NCBI RefSeq assembly: GCF_027579695.1
Contig: NC_083582.1
Location: forward strand, 30,952,964 to 31,016,963
Length of the DNA: 64,000 bases
From: Neoarius graeffei
Lineage: Eukaryota; Chordata; Actinopteri; Siluriformes; Ariidae
Reading direction: 5' to 3'
Below the pieces are notes generated by a model, which saw nothing but the letters and a program-made list of their open reading frames with translations, was not told the origin of the DNA and searched no databases. Positions 49,555 to 59,778 of the stretch are shown here, one piece after another. How positions within the stretch are numbered: position 1 is the first letter of the stretch; every line of letters begins with the position of its first letter. Both the position numbers and the translations under genes were made by a program.

Positions 49555-50640
49555 TCTGTCAGGAGTAACCCCTCCCCCCACGAGGAGCTCTTTTTCTTGG
49601 TCAACCCTGTGGGGCAAGGAGCTGGTTTGTCTGGGTGATTGGTGTGGAAATTAAGACAGAACAGTTATGCCGCTTTTCCACTACAAACGTGGCTGAGTTG
49701 GGCTGAGCCGTGCCGTGCTGAGTTGGGCTGAGTCGAGCTGAGTGGGGCTGTTGGAGTTGCATTTCGACTACAACTGCGCTGAACCGTGCTGGCTGGAAGT
49801 GGGTGGACACATTGGGTGGAGTTAGCGAAAGTGGGTGGACGTCACATGATGTCGTTAGGCGGCGCAAACAGTGACATCATTGATCTTTTAAGCGGTAGTC
49901 TCACGACCCAGATAGTAAACAATAAACATGGAGGACATGGAGTCATTAGTGTTGCTGGTCTTGGTGCTGTGGCTTGTTGTCACTGACAACGCCAACAGAT
50001 ACTGGCAAGAGCATATAGATGAGGCGAGGCGCATAAGGCTTCAGAAATTCTCGTAATTCTTCTTCTTCCGGGTTTACGGTGTTTACAGATCCCAGCGTGC
50101 TCGCGGGGCGTGTGTGGGCATGTGAGGACACTCCTCCTCACCAATCAGTGTACAGGGGAGTGTCTGCTCACGCCCCTAGCCCCACTCGGCTCGGTTTGGT
50201 TCGCTTCAGCCCTACTCCAAAACCGTGCAAGTTTTGGGTGCTAAGCAGGGCTGAAGCGAGCTGAGTCATGCTGCTCTGAGGTAGTCAAAACGAGAGCCGT
50301 GTCGGGCTGAAGTGAGCTGAAAAAGGGTAGTGGAAAAGGGCCATTAGTCTAAGATGTCCTTAGCTGGGACCCAACTATGTTCCTCGGGGCCATAGCCCTC
50401 CCACTCCACTAGATATTCCAGTGTACCTCCTTTGCAGTGAGAGTTGATGATACTGTGGACTATGTAAGTGGGTGCCCATCCAGGGTGAGAAGTGCAGGTG
50501 ATGAAGTGGATGGGAGATTTGTGGTTAGAGGACCAGGGTTGGCGAGTTTCAGACATATGTGAAATTTGGGTGAGAGGCAGTTGTGTTGGGGAAGGTCAAG
50601 CTTGTAGGTGATGTCACTGACCCTTTGTAATATTTTGAAG
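49555..50640 (-). pseudogene. Chromovirus integrase end with chromodomain
   Basis: The minus strand encodes [53 protein letters not shown] and VPAKDILD. The second half is a chromodomain with aromatic Y and W positions kept; such domains direct integration to particular chromatin. After the MITE at 49668-50343 the tail continues as FHTNHPDKPAPCPTG. Confidence 0.78.
49668..50343. mobile_element. PIF/Harbinger-type MITE, copy 2 (676 bp)
   Basis: Ends TGCCGCTTTTCCACTACAA and (inverted) TGGCCCTTTTCCACTACCC. The duplication TTA is at 49665-49667 and 50344-50346. Very similar to 24307-24969. Confidence 0.87.
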
Positions 50641-50646
50641 GGACCA

Positions 50647-51388
50647 CACTGCAAAAACCCGGCTTACAGAAACAAGAAAAAAAAGTAATAAAATTAGGAA
50701 TATTTTACTTAAAATAAGCAAAATTATCTGCCAACAGAACAAGAAAATTTGACTTGGCAAGATTTTTAAAAACAAGTAAATATATCTAGCTTTAGAAACC
50801 CCACAGATGTCTTAAAACTAGTGTATTTATACTAAAAACAAGTAAAGTTGTACTACTCATTTTAACATGCTAGATACTTTGTCCCCCAACCAACAGTTTG
50901 ACTATTTCATCTGGGCGTATTGGTGTGCTCTGTTTAAGTAAGTGTTTATACCAACTGAGACCGCCAAATAAATCAAAATCAAAACAACAAACCAATCCAT
51001 TTTGTAGCCTATTTTTGTTGCCAGATTGACAATACAACAATTCATTTCATTTAGTTATCTGTTTTGTGTTAAGAGATTAAAAGAAAGGATAAGATGCTTG
51101 AAATAAGAAATTCTGACTTTGACAAACTTGTCATGGTTAATATAACACCGATGAAATTATGGTAATTCTCATTTTAAGACAGAACTTACTCATAACCAGT
51201 AATAAAATCTCAATAACAAGTTATAATACCTTATTAAGATAACTGAGGGAAAAAAATGCTTAAAGTAAGTGAAATACTCTTACACAAAACCTGCCTGGAA
51301 AGGAGAATTATCTTGGCAGACAAATAACAAGCATATTTTGTCTTGATTTAAGATATTTAATCTTGGTTAGATTTTACTTTTTGCAGTG
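50647..51388. mobile_element. MITE with CACTGCAAAAA ends (742 bp)
   Basis: Perfect 11-bp inverted ends CACTGCAAAAA / TTTTTGCAGTG. AT-rich interior with no frame. It splits the chromovirus integrase between KFI and GPFKI. A 2-bp CA duplication is the most that can be read. Confidence 0.75.
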
Positions 51389-52312
51389 CAATGAACTTGG
51401 CACTGTGCTTTTTGCAGGTTTGAGGATCTTTGATGTCTTTGGTAGACAGCCACGCTCTGTTGCCTGGATTATATTGGGGGGTTTCTCCTCTGTGACAGTC
51501 AGCAAATTGCTTATATCTTTGCATCACTTGCTCTAGGTGCTGGTGGACACTTTCCCACACCTGTTCACTGCATTTAACCCAGTCGTTGACTGTGGGTACA
51601 TTAGTGGGAGAGTTGTTTCATGGGAAAAGGGGAGGTTGATAGCTACATATGTATTGGAATGGTGTGAGTTGGATAGCAGAATGGCTTAGCGAGTTCTGGA
51701 CATATTCAGTCTATGACAGGAACTGAGCCCAGTCCTTCTGGTTCTCAGAGCAGAATACCTGAAGGAAGCATCCAATCTCCTGGGTGGCTTTTTCCACCTG
51801 GCCATTTGACTGAGGGTAGTAGCCAGAAGTTAAGCTCACTGACACTCCCAATTTGTCCCTAAATTTCACCCAGAGTCATGATGTGAACTGGTCCCTCAAT
51901 CACTGTCTATGTCCTCGGGGATGCCCAAGTACCGGAAAACAATTTCAAAGGCTGTGGAGAGACCTGCTAAGGGGATGAGTCTTAAGGATTTGGAGAAGCA
52001 GTCGATGAAAATGATAACTGTTATTTTGAGGTTTGGGAAGGTCAGTGATAAAGTTGATGGTGATGTGGGACCATAGATGGTGAGGTGTGGGTAATGGCAT
52101 GAGTCTACCCACTGAGAGGGTCCAGGACACTTTAGCCTGTGCACATGCTGAACATGAGGAAATGAGTTGGTTGATATCCGTGAGCATGTTAGGCCACCAG
52201 TACTTTGATTTGGGTAACTGTTAAGTTCCTTGGCTGCCTGGGTGTCCAGTAGTGGGGGTAGTGTTTGCTCAAGTGATAAGTCAGCCTCGAATACGTGGAG
52301 GAACATATACAT
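51357..52312 (-). pseudogene. Chromovirus integrase fragments
   Basis: Minus-strand pieces: ISSCSACAQAKVS (zinc-binding C-x2-C), FITDLP, ITVIIFIDCFSKSLRLIPL, FRYLGIPEDIDSD (second catalytic Asp region), then SVHQHLEQVMQRYKQFADCHRGETPQ and GNRAWLSTKDI. Frames change several times. Confidence 0.72.
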
Positions 52313-52499
52313 GAGATTGGGAGGGCAGCTTTCAGGAATGTGATATGGTAGGGTCTGCGCAAGTTCTTGACAGTAAACACGGTATAATGCGTCAGCCTTG
52401 GTATTTTTGGAGCCAGGTCTGTATGCGATGGTGAATTGGAATCAGGTGAAGAATAGTACCCAGCAAGCTTGACAGGAGTTAATTTTTTTTTGGCTGCTT

Positions 52500-53259
52500 T
52501 GAGATATTCCAAGTTCTTGTGGTCAGTGTATATGGTGAACTTGTAGGTGGCTCCTTTCAGCCAGTCTTGCCACTCCTCTCACTTCAACTTGACTGTAAAA
52601 AGTTCTCAGTTACTAATGTCATAGTTCTGTTCTGTGGGTGTGAGTTTTTTTTTTAAAGAATGCCATGGGGTGTAAATTGGGCTTCTCACCAAAATGCTGT
52701 GATAGTACTGCTTCCACCCCAACTCAGAAGCATCCACTTCAACAATGAAGGGTTTCGTGGGATGAGGGTGTTTCAGGATGGGAGCAGAAATGAAGGCTGT
52801 TTTGATCTGGCTAAAGGCTTTGTTAGCCTCAGAGTTCCACTGTAAGCATTTTGGCCTTTTTTCAGTAGGGTCGTCAGTGGGGAGGCAATGGAGCAATGAT
52901 AAATCAGCAATAGAAATTGACGAATCCCAGGAAATGTTGGAGTTACTTAAAAGTGGTGGGGATTAGCCAGGTAGTGACTGCTGTGACCTTGTCTTGGTCC
53001 ATGGTGACTCCCTGCATGCTGACAATGTAGCCCAGAAAGGAGATTTGAGTGATGTGGAACTCACACTTTTCTGCTTTGACGAATGGGTGATTGTCCAACA
53101 GTTTGGCCAAGACTTCCTTGACATGGGCCTCATGACTTGACATGGGTCTCATGAAGTCCAGAGAGTAAATGAGGATATAGTTGATATATACAATGACAAA
53201 CTTGCCTGGCATTTCCCTCAAGATATCATTAATTAGGCACTGGAACACACTTGGTGTAC
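52500..53259 (-). pseudogene. Chromovirus RT (3' half) and RNase H
   Basis: Minus strand: TPSVFQCLINDILREMPGKF, VIVYINYILIYS (catalytic YxDD degraded to YINY), HEAHVKEVLAKLLDNHPFVK, EKCEFHITQISFLGYIVS, then FIVEVDASELG (RNase H Asp) and ENLEYLK-type sequence near 52510. It joins at 53260 with the half on the other side of the young element. Confidence 0.8.
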
Positions 53260-53393
53260 ATATGTGTGGCAGCGGGGGCGTGGCCAAGCATCAGTCTGTG
53301 ACAGGAGGGCGGAGTCAGGGAAGGTAAGTGGCAAAATCACTACACCTGATGTCAATTAACCTGTGTTTGTGTGTCTTCCCAGTGACCGCGCCC

Positions 53394-53402
53394 TATATAA
53401 AG
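53394..53402 (+). promoter_or_regulatory. LTR TATA box
   Basis: TATATAAAG, about 98 bp before the AATAAA. Transcription would start roughly 25-30 bp downstream and the transcript would carry the PBS and gag-pol. Confidence 0.7.
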
Positions 53403-53491
53403 AGAGAGAGAGCAGAGGAAGGCAGCTCTCTCTGGAACCAGTCAACTGGTGTGTGTGGTGTGACTGGAGAGATTTGTGTCTGAAAAGAACG

Positions 53492-53497
53492 AATAAA
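53492..53497 (+). terminator. LTR poly(A) signal AATAAA
   Basis: AATAAA in GAACGAATAAAAGAGC. The equivalent in the 3' LTR (58107-58112) would end the genomic transcript. Confidence 0.7.
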
Positions 53498-53567
53498 AGA
53501 GCATTATGGAACTTTATTCTGGCCTGCCGTCTTTCTGTGCTCCTCCCCCTCCTACGAACTGCCACAG

Positions 53568-53585
53568 TGGTGCCGAAACCCGGGA
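53568..53585 (+). promoter_or_regulatory. Primer-binding site
   Basis: TGGTGCCGAAACCCGGGA begins one base after the LTR end. It starts TGG, complementary to a tRNA CCA end. Which tRNA is not assigned. Confidence 0.75.
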
Positions 53586-53610
53586 CGGAGCACAGGAAAA
53601 GAACAGCCCC

Positions 53611-56600
53611 ATGGAGCCCTCCACCTTCGCGGACCTGGTCCACGCCCTCACCACGGCCCAGCAGAGCCAGCACCAGGCGCTAATCACCCTCCGGAAGGAG
53701 CAAGAGCGCCGGTTCGAGGCCCTGGTGCTGGCGCAGCAGGAAGATCGTCAGGCGTTCCGGCACCTCCTCGCGTCGGCGGGGTCCACCAGCGCTCCCACCG
53801 CGGGCCCGTCCCCCCCCATCCTAACCAAGATGGGCCCGCAAGACGACCCCGAGGCATTCATCACGCTCTTCGAGCAAGTCGCGGAGACCTCGGGGTGGCC
53901 GATGGAGCAGCGCGCGGCGCGCCTTCTCCCCCTGCTAACAGGAGAGGCGCAGCTGGCCGCGCTACAGCTCCCCGCTGACCGCCGGCTGGCCTACGCGGAC
54001 CTTCGCCGGGCCGTCCTCCAGCGGGTGGGGCGCACCCCCGAACAACAACGACGGCGCTTCCGCGCTCTGCGGCTGGAGGAAGTCGGCCGGCCGTTCGCGT
54101 TTGGCCAGCAGCTCCGGGACGCCTGCTGGCGGTGGTTGAGGGCCAACAACTGCGACGCCGAGGGAATTCTCGATCAGGTGGTGCTGGAGCAGTTCATCGG
54201 CCGCCTGCCAGAGGGAACCGCGGAGTGGGTCCAGTGCCACCGCCCGGCGTCGCTGGATCAGGCCATCGAGTTGGCGGAGGACCATTTGGCGGCTGTTCCG
54301 ACGGCAGGACAGCGAACATCCTCTTCTCTCCTCTCCTCTCTCTCTCTCCCCCTCTCTCCTCCTGTGTCTCGTCCTCACCCTGTTCCCCCACCGCGGAGGC
54401 GGGGGCTGGCCCCACCCCAGCCGGCCCGTCGCACCCGCAGTGTCCTCCCGTTTTTCCCTTCCGTGTCTGTCTCTTCCCCCCCTCAGGTGAGTGAGCCCCG
54501 GGGCGCCAGTGCAGAGAGGAAGCCCGGGCTGGTTTTCTGGCGCTGCGGGGAGCCGGGCCACCTCCAACAGCAGTGTTCGGCAATGGAAGTGGGCGCGGTG
54601 GTTCGGATCCCCGACGCGCCAGGAGCTGCCCTCGATCGGGCCGGAGCGTATCGCATACCGGTGAGTATCCAAGGGGATACATATCAGGCATTGGTGGATT
54701 CCGGTTGTAATCAGACCTCAATCCACCAAAGCCTGGTGCAAGACGAGGCATTGGGGGGAGCACAGGGGGTGAAGGTGTTGTGTGTGCACGGGGATGTTCA
54801 CAGCTACCCATTGGTGTCGGTCCACATTTTGTTCCGAGGGGAAAAATTTATAGTAAAGGCGGCGGTTAATCCTCGCCTCACCCACTCGATAATTTTGGGG
54901 ACGGATTGGCCGGGATTCGGGGAGTTGATGAGTCATCTAGTGAAGAGTGGGTCCTGCCATAGGTCAGCAGGGGGAGGTCCCGGTGTCGCTTTGGCGGGGG
55001 CAGCTGTCGCAGAGCCGTCCACGTCATCTTCGCGTCAGAGTGAGGAGCCGCAGGCTCCTCCTCCCTCTCTCGGGGAATCCCTTGCGGATTTCCCGTTAGA
55101 GCAGTCGCGAGACGAGACTCTGCGGCATGCGTTTGACCAAGTGAGAGTAATCGATGGTCAAACGCTCCAGCCAAACGCCACCCCGTCCTTCCCCTATTTT
55201 TCTATTATGAGAGATAGATTATACCGAGTGACGCAGGACACTCAGACGAAAGAGCAAATCACCCAGCTTTTGATTCCAAAAAGCCGCCGGGAATTGGTAT
55301 TCCAGGCGGCTCACTTTAATCCCATGGCTGGACACTTAGGGCAGGATAAGACACTAGCCCGAATAATGGCCCGATTCTATTGGCCGGGGATTCGCGGCGA
55401 TGTCCGTAAGTGGTGTACGGCATGCCGCGAATGCCAGTTAGTAAATCCAGCGGCCATTCCAAAAGCGCCTTTGCGCCCCCTACCATTAATCGAGACCCCG
55501 TTCGAAAGGGTTGGGATGGATCTCGTCGGGCCATTAGATCGGTCAACACGAGGGTACCACTTTATATTAGTTCTGGTGGACTATGCAACGCGATACCCGG
55601 AAGCGGTGCCTCTTCGCAATATCTCAGCACGCAGTATTGCGGAGGCACTCTTCCGCATCATCTCCCGAGTTGGAATCCCGAAAGAGATTCTGACTGACCA
55701 AGGCACCTCGTTTATGTCACGAACACTGAGCGAACTGTATAGACTATTAGGTATTAAGCCGATCCGCACCAGCGTGTATCACTCACAAACGGACGGTTTA
55801 GTTGAACGGTTCAATCGCGCCCTCAAGAATATAATTAAAAAATTCGTAAGTGAGGACGCACGTAACTGGGATAAATGGCTCGAACCCTTGTTATTTGCAG
55901 TGCGAGAGGTCCCCCAAGCCTCCACGGGGTTCTCCCCGTTTGAATTGTTATACGGGCGTAAGCCGCGCGGCATTTTAGACGTGCTGCAAGAAAATTGGGA
56001 GGAGGGACCTTCACCCAGTAAAAATGAAATTCAATACGTTATTGACCTGCGCGCAAAACTCCACACGCTCACACACCTAACCCAGGAGAATTTGCGGCAG
56101 GCCCAAGAACGGCAAACCCGCCTGTATGACAGGGGTACGCGCCTTAGGGAGTTCGCACCGGGAGATAAAGTACTCGTACTGTTGCCCACATCGAGCTCCA
56201 AATTGATCGCCAGGTGGCAAGGACCCTTTGAGGTCACACGGCGAGTCGGGGACGTCGACTATGAGGTGAGGCGAACGGACAGAGGTGGGGCACTACAGAT
56301 TTACCACCTCAATCTACTCAAACTCTGGAACGAGGAGGTCCCCGTAGCGTTGGTGTCGGTGGTTCCGGAGAAGGCGGAGCTGGGGCCGGAGGTTCAAAAG
56401 GGCACATTGGCATCGCATACCTCTCCGGTCCCCTGTGGAGACCACCTCTCCCCGACCCAACTCGCAGAGGTCGCCCAGTTGCAGACCGAGTTTTCGGACG
56501 TGTTCTCGCCTCTGCCCGGCCGCACCGACCTCATAGAGCACCACATTGAGACGCCCCCGGGGGTGGTAGTGCGTAGCCGCCCTTACAGGCTGCCCGAACA

Positions 56601-57942
56601 CAAGAAAAAAGTGGTTCGGGAAGAACTCGAGGCCATGCTCGAGATGGGCATCGTCGAGGAGTCCCACAGTGACTGGAGCAGCCCAGTGGTCTTGGTTCCC
56701 AAGGCCGATGGGTCGGTCCGGTTCTGTGTGGACTACCGAAAAGTCAACGCGGTGTCTAAATTCGACGCGTACCCAATGCCTCGTATTGACGAGTTGCTCG
56801 ATCGGCTAGGCACGGCTCGCTTTTACTCGACACTGGATTTGACAAAGGGTTATTGGCAGATCCCCTTGACTCCATTATCCCGAGAAAAAACGGCCTTTTC
56901 CACACCGTTCGGCTTACACCAGTTTGTCACACTTCCTTTTGGGCTGTTTGGGGCGCCCGCTACATTTCAGCGGCTGATGGACAGGGTCCTCCGCCCCCAC
57001 GCCACTTATGCAGCCGCATACCTCGACGATATCATTATTTATAGTAATGACTGGCAGCGGCACTTACAACACCTGAGGGCCGTCCTTAAGTCGCTGAGGC
57101 GAGCGGGTCTCACAGCCAACCCAAAGAAGTGTGCGATTGGGCGGGTGGAAGTACGGTATCTGGGCTTCCACTTGGGCAACGGGCAGGTGCGTCCCCAAAT
57201 TAACAAGACAGCAGCAATTGCGGCCTGCCCGAGGCCCAAGACCAAAAAGGGGGTGAGACAGTTCCTGGGGCTGGCTGGCTACTATCGTAGGTTTATACCT
57301 AACTATTCGGACGTCACCAGCCCGCTGACTGATCTCACTAAAAAGGGGGCACCAGATCCGGTCCAGTGGACGGAGCAATGCCAGCGGGCTTTCTCTGAGG
57401 TAAAGGCTGCACTGTGCGGGGGGCCACTATTACACTCCCCTGACTTTTCTCTCCCTTTTATGTTACAGACGGATGCGTCGGACAGAGGGCTGGGGGCCGT
57501 GTTGTCCCAGGAGGTGGAGGGGGAGGATCGTCCCGTGCTGTACATCAGCAGAAAGCTGTCGGTACGCGAGGGGCGCTACAGCACGATAGAGAAGGAGTGC
57601 CTCGCGATCAAGTGGGCGGTCCTCGCCCTCCGCTACTACCTGCTGGGACGCCCTTTCACCCTCTGTTCGGACCACGCGCCCCTCCAGTGGCTCCACCGCA
57701 TGAAGGATGCCAACGCGCGGATCACCCGTTGGTATCTGGCACTCCAACCCTTTAATTTCAAGGTGATCCACAGGCCGGGGGCGCAGATGGTTGTGGCGGA
57801 CTTTCTCTCCCGTCAAGGGGGGGGGGGGAGTCGGCTGCAGGCCGGACGGCCGCCCGGCCTGAGTCGGGCGGTGGGGGTATGTGGCAGCGGGGGCGTGGCC
57901 AAGCATCAGTCTGTGACAGGAGGGCGGAGTCAGGGAAGGTAA
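53611..57942 (+). CDS. Gag-Pol polyprotein of Gmr1-type retrotransposon (PR-INT-RT-RH order)
   Basis: A single frame of 1443 codons plus stop from MEPSTFADLVHALTTAQQ, 26 bp after the PBS. An upstream in-frame ATG at 53506 lies inside the LTR. Gag ends with a zinc knuckle at residues 309-322 whose first Cys is Phe (FWRCGEPGHLQQQC). Protease has DSG with D363. Integrase follows, with H-H (HFNPMAGH), C-C (CTACREC) and D637, D696, E732. Then a linker, reverse transcriptase with YLDD at 1137-1140, and RNase H (TDASDRGLG, D1288; CSDHAPLQWL). Pol normally has RT-RH before INT in Ty3/gypsy; INT before RT defines the Gmr1-like group. The frame has no stop or shift, and its last 20 or so residues run into the 3' LTR. 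Apart from the knuckle it looks functional. Confidence 0.95.
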   Translation: MEPSTFADLVHALTTAQQSQHQALITLRKEQERRFEALVLAQQEDRQAFRHLLASAGSTSAPTAGPSPPILTKMGPQDDPEAFITLFEQVAETSGWPMEQRAARLLPLLTGEAQLAALQLPADRRLAYADLRRAVLQRVGRTPEQQRRRFRALRLEEVGRPFAFGQQLRDACWRWLRANNCDAEGILDQVVLEQFIGRLPEGTAEWVQCHRPASLDQAIELAEDHLAAVPTAGQRTSSSLLSSLSLPLSPPVSRPHPVPPPRRRGLAPPQPARRTRSVLPFFPSVSVSSPPQVSEPRGASAERKPGLVFWRCGEPGHLQQQCSAMEVGAVVRIPDAPGAALDRAGAYRIPVSIQGDTYQALVDSGCNQTSIHQSLVQDEALGGAQGVKVLCVHGDVHSYPLVSVHILFRGEKFIVKAAVNPRLTHSIILGTDWPGFGELMSHLVKSGSCHRSAGGGPGVALAGAAVAEPSTSSSRQSEEPQAPPPSLGESLADFPLEQSRDETLRHAFDQVRVIDGQTLQPNATPSFPYFSIMRDRLYRVTQDTQTKEQITQLLIPKSRRELVFQAAHFNPMAGHLGQDKTLARIMARFYWPGIRGDVRKWCTACRECQLVNPAAIPKAPLRPLPLIETPFERVGMDLVGPLDRSTRGYHFILVLVDYATRYPEAVPLRNISARSIAEALFRIISRVGIPKEILTDQGTSFMSRTLSELYRLLGIKPIRTSVYHSQTDGLVERFNRALKNIIKKFVSEDARNWDKWLEPLLFAVREVPQASTGFSPFELLYGRKPRGILDVLQENWEEGPSPSKNEIQYVIDLRAKLHTLTHLTQENLRQAQERQTRLYDRGTRLREFAPGDKVLVLLPTSSSKLIARWQGPFEVTRRVGDVDYEVRRTDRGGALQIYHLNLLKLWNEEVPVALVSVVPEKAELGPEVQKGTLASHTSPVPCGDHLSPTQLAEVAQLQTEFSDVFSPLPGRTDLIEHHIETPPGVVVRSRPYRLPEHKKKVVREELEAMLEMGIVEESHSDWSSPVVLVPKADGSVRFCVDYRKVNAVSKFDAYPMPRIDELLDRLGTARFYSTLDLTKGYWQIPLTPLSREKTAFSTPFGLHQFVTLPFGLFGAPATFQRLMDRVLRPHATYAAAYLDDIIIYSNDWQRHLQHLRAVLKSLRRAGLTANPKKCAIGRVEVRYLGFHLGNGQVRPQINKTAAIAACPRPKTKKGVRQFLGLAGYYRRFIPNYSDVTSPLTDLTKKGAPDPVQWTEQCQRAFSEVKAALCGGPLLHSPDFSLPFMLQTDASDRGLGAVLSQEVEGEDRPVLYISRKLSVREGRYSTIEKECLAIKWAVLALRYYLLGRPFTLCSDHAPLQWLHRMKDANARITRWYLALQPFNFKVIHRPGAQMVVADFLSRQGGGGSRLQAGRPPGLSRAVGVCGSGGVAKHQSVTGGRSQGR
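57867..57879 (+). promoter_or_regulatory. Polypurine tract
   Basis: GGCGGTGGGGGTA directly precedes the 3' LTR, the normal place for plus-strand priming. A G12 run at about 57818-57829 is a second purine stretch upstream. Confidence 0.7.
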
Positions 57943-58181
57943 GTGGCAAAATCACTACACCTGATGTCAATTAACCTGTGTTTGTGTGTCTTCCCAGTGA
58001 CCGCGCCCTATATAAAGAGAGAGAGAGCAGAGGAAGGCAGCTCTCTCTGGAACCAGTCAACTGGTGTGTGTGGTGTGACTGGAGAGATTTGTGTCTGAAA
58101 AGAACGAATAAAAGAGCATTATGGAACTTTATTCTGGCCTGCCGTCTTTCTGTGCTCCTCCCCCTCCTACGAACTGCCACA
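57880..58181 (+). repeat. 3' LTR of Gmr1-type element
   Basis: Same sequence as 53265-53566 at an offset of 4615. TATA is at 58009 and AATAAA at 58107. Confidence 0.95.
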
Positions 58182-58186
58182 ATATG

Positions 58187-59050
58187 GTATGACACAGTAC
58201 TCATAGTGGCCAGAGGTGGGGCTAAATGCCATCTTCCACTCATTGCTTTCATGTATGTGTACCAGGTTGTAGATGCTACGAAGGTCCAGCTTGTTGAATA
58301 TCTTGGTCGAGTGAAGTTGTTCCAGGGCTGATAGAACTAGAGGCAAGGGATACGGGTATTTCACCATGATCTGATTAAGGCCATGGTAGTTGATGGATGG
58401 CCTCAGACCCTCTCCTTTCTTCTGCACAAAGAAGAATCCTGCAGAGGCAGGTGACGTGGATGGATGGCTATACCCCTTTTGTCGAGCCTCCTGTAGATAA
58501 TCCTCCATAGCTTTTTGCTCTGAGATTGTCAGAGTGTAGATTCAGCAGCGAGGAGGCATAGTGCCAGGAAGAAGCTTAATGGCAGAGCCATAGGGACGAT
58601 GAGGAGGGAGCCCACTGGCTTTGCCCTTGCTGAAGACTTCCATATGTCCCCAGTAGAATTCAGGTATGTGGGCCGTGGTGGTGACTTCAGGACTTTCCAC
58701 AGTGGTGGAAGCAACTGTGAGGTTTAAGAGATGGAGACAGTGTTGTATGCAAGATGTGAGTCACTGTCCTGCCAGGAGATCGGAGGATTGTGTGGCTGTA
58801 GCCAGTGGAACCCCAAGATGATGGCCTCATTCTGGGTCTTGGTGAGCAGGAAGGAGACGGTTTCCTGATGTAGAGCACTGACTTGTAGAGTGAGGGATTG
58901 TGTGTGGTTATGAGCCCCATGGGCCCACTATTGATGGTCCTGATACTCAGTGGCTGCTGGAGTTTTTGTGTGGGCACCTACAGCTTCTGAGCAATCTTGC
59001 TGTCCATGAAGATGTCCACGGCCTCTGAGTCTATTAGTAGGCATATCAGG
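58187..59050 (-). pseudogene. Chromovirus protease and RT (5' half)
   Basis: From right to left on the minus strand: LLIDSEAVDIFMDSKIAQKL (protease, DSG changed to DSE), then [59 protein letters not shown] and [11 protein letters not shown]. There the young element cuts the gene; the rest is at 53259. Several shifts. Confidence 0.8.
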
Positions 59051-59052
59051 TG

Positions 59053-59778
59053 AAAATTCAAATTCAATCCAAGTTGCTTGAAACAGATTTCATTGCATTC
59101 AGAATTGAATGCAGAATATCATACTTTTTTACTGAATTAAAATGTTTATCCATTCCTGAGATATTACAAATCAAAGCTTGAAAAAGCAGCTTAATTTTTA
59201 GAAAACTGATGTAATATTATGTATGAGGATAACATGGTCCAAAATGAGCCTAATTAACAAATGAGATCAAATGTTTTTTCATAATAACTTTTCTAGTTTT
59301 CAAGATATTTACATGAAAATTGGCAGGCACATAGATGATTGTATACTGAATACAAAGTTTGAGAAATTAGTAAAAACGAATTATGCTAATTAGTGTTTAA
59401 TTAGTATTAATTATGCTAATTAGGTTTAAAAACAGTTAAATTGGTACACTCAATAAAAAAGTAATAAAAGATTATTTCTAATACCCTCTTTGTGCTCTGT
59501 AGGCCTTTGTTTTTCTCAAAAGTAGGGCCTACTAGTGTTTATATTAAAGAATATAAATGATAATATTCACAGCTTTCAAGGCTAACCTCAAAAAAACTGT
59601 GTGAGCCACATCCAATAAACAGTTCCAATTGACTGAATTGAAATTGACACACGTTTCTGACTTCCATTTTTTTAAAATATAATAATAACCACCAAGATCT
59701 CAATATTTTTCATCAAAACAACTACAGTTGTATTCTAAAATAGTTATTTATTTGCATGAATCAGTTTTATTTTTATGG
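59053..59778. other. No gene seen
   Basis: Very AT-rich sequence between the protease and gag parts of the chromovirus relic, so presumably a later insertion. No ends were recognised, although CTATTAGTAGGCATATCAG at 59034 recurs inverted near 60614 with one mismatch. Confidence 0.4.

Larger units (their letters stand above)
53265..53566 (+). repeat. 5' LTR of Gmr1-type element
   Basis: Starts TGTGGCAGCGGGGGCGTGG and ends GAACTGCCACA. TATATAAAG at 53394 and AATAAA at 53492 define the U3/R/U5 layout. Confidence 0.95.
53265..58181 (+). mobile_element. Young Ty3/gypsy retrotransposon of Gmr1 type (4917 bp), complete
   Basis: Two 302-bp LTRs (53265-53566, 57880-58181) show no difference that I can see. 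The 5-bp duplication ATATG is at 53260-53264 and 58182-58186. A primer-binding site follows the left LTR and a polypurine tract precedes the right one. One gag-pol frame fills the interior with integrase before reverse transcriptase. It is CpG-rich, unlike its surroundings. It is inserted in the reverse transcriptase of a chromovirus relic. These features indicate very recent insertion. Confidence 0.95.

Noticed and set aside
53962-54811. Minus-strand open frames of 205 and 236 codons within gag
   Set aside because: They are antisense shadows of the GC-rich gag coding region; the plus strand holds the zinc knuckle and protease motifs.
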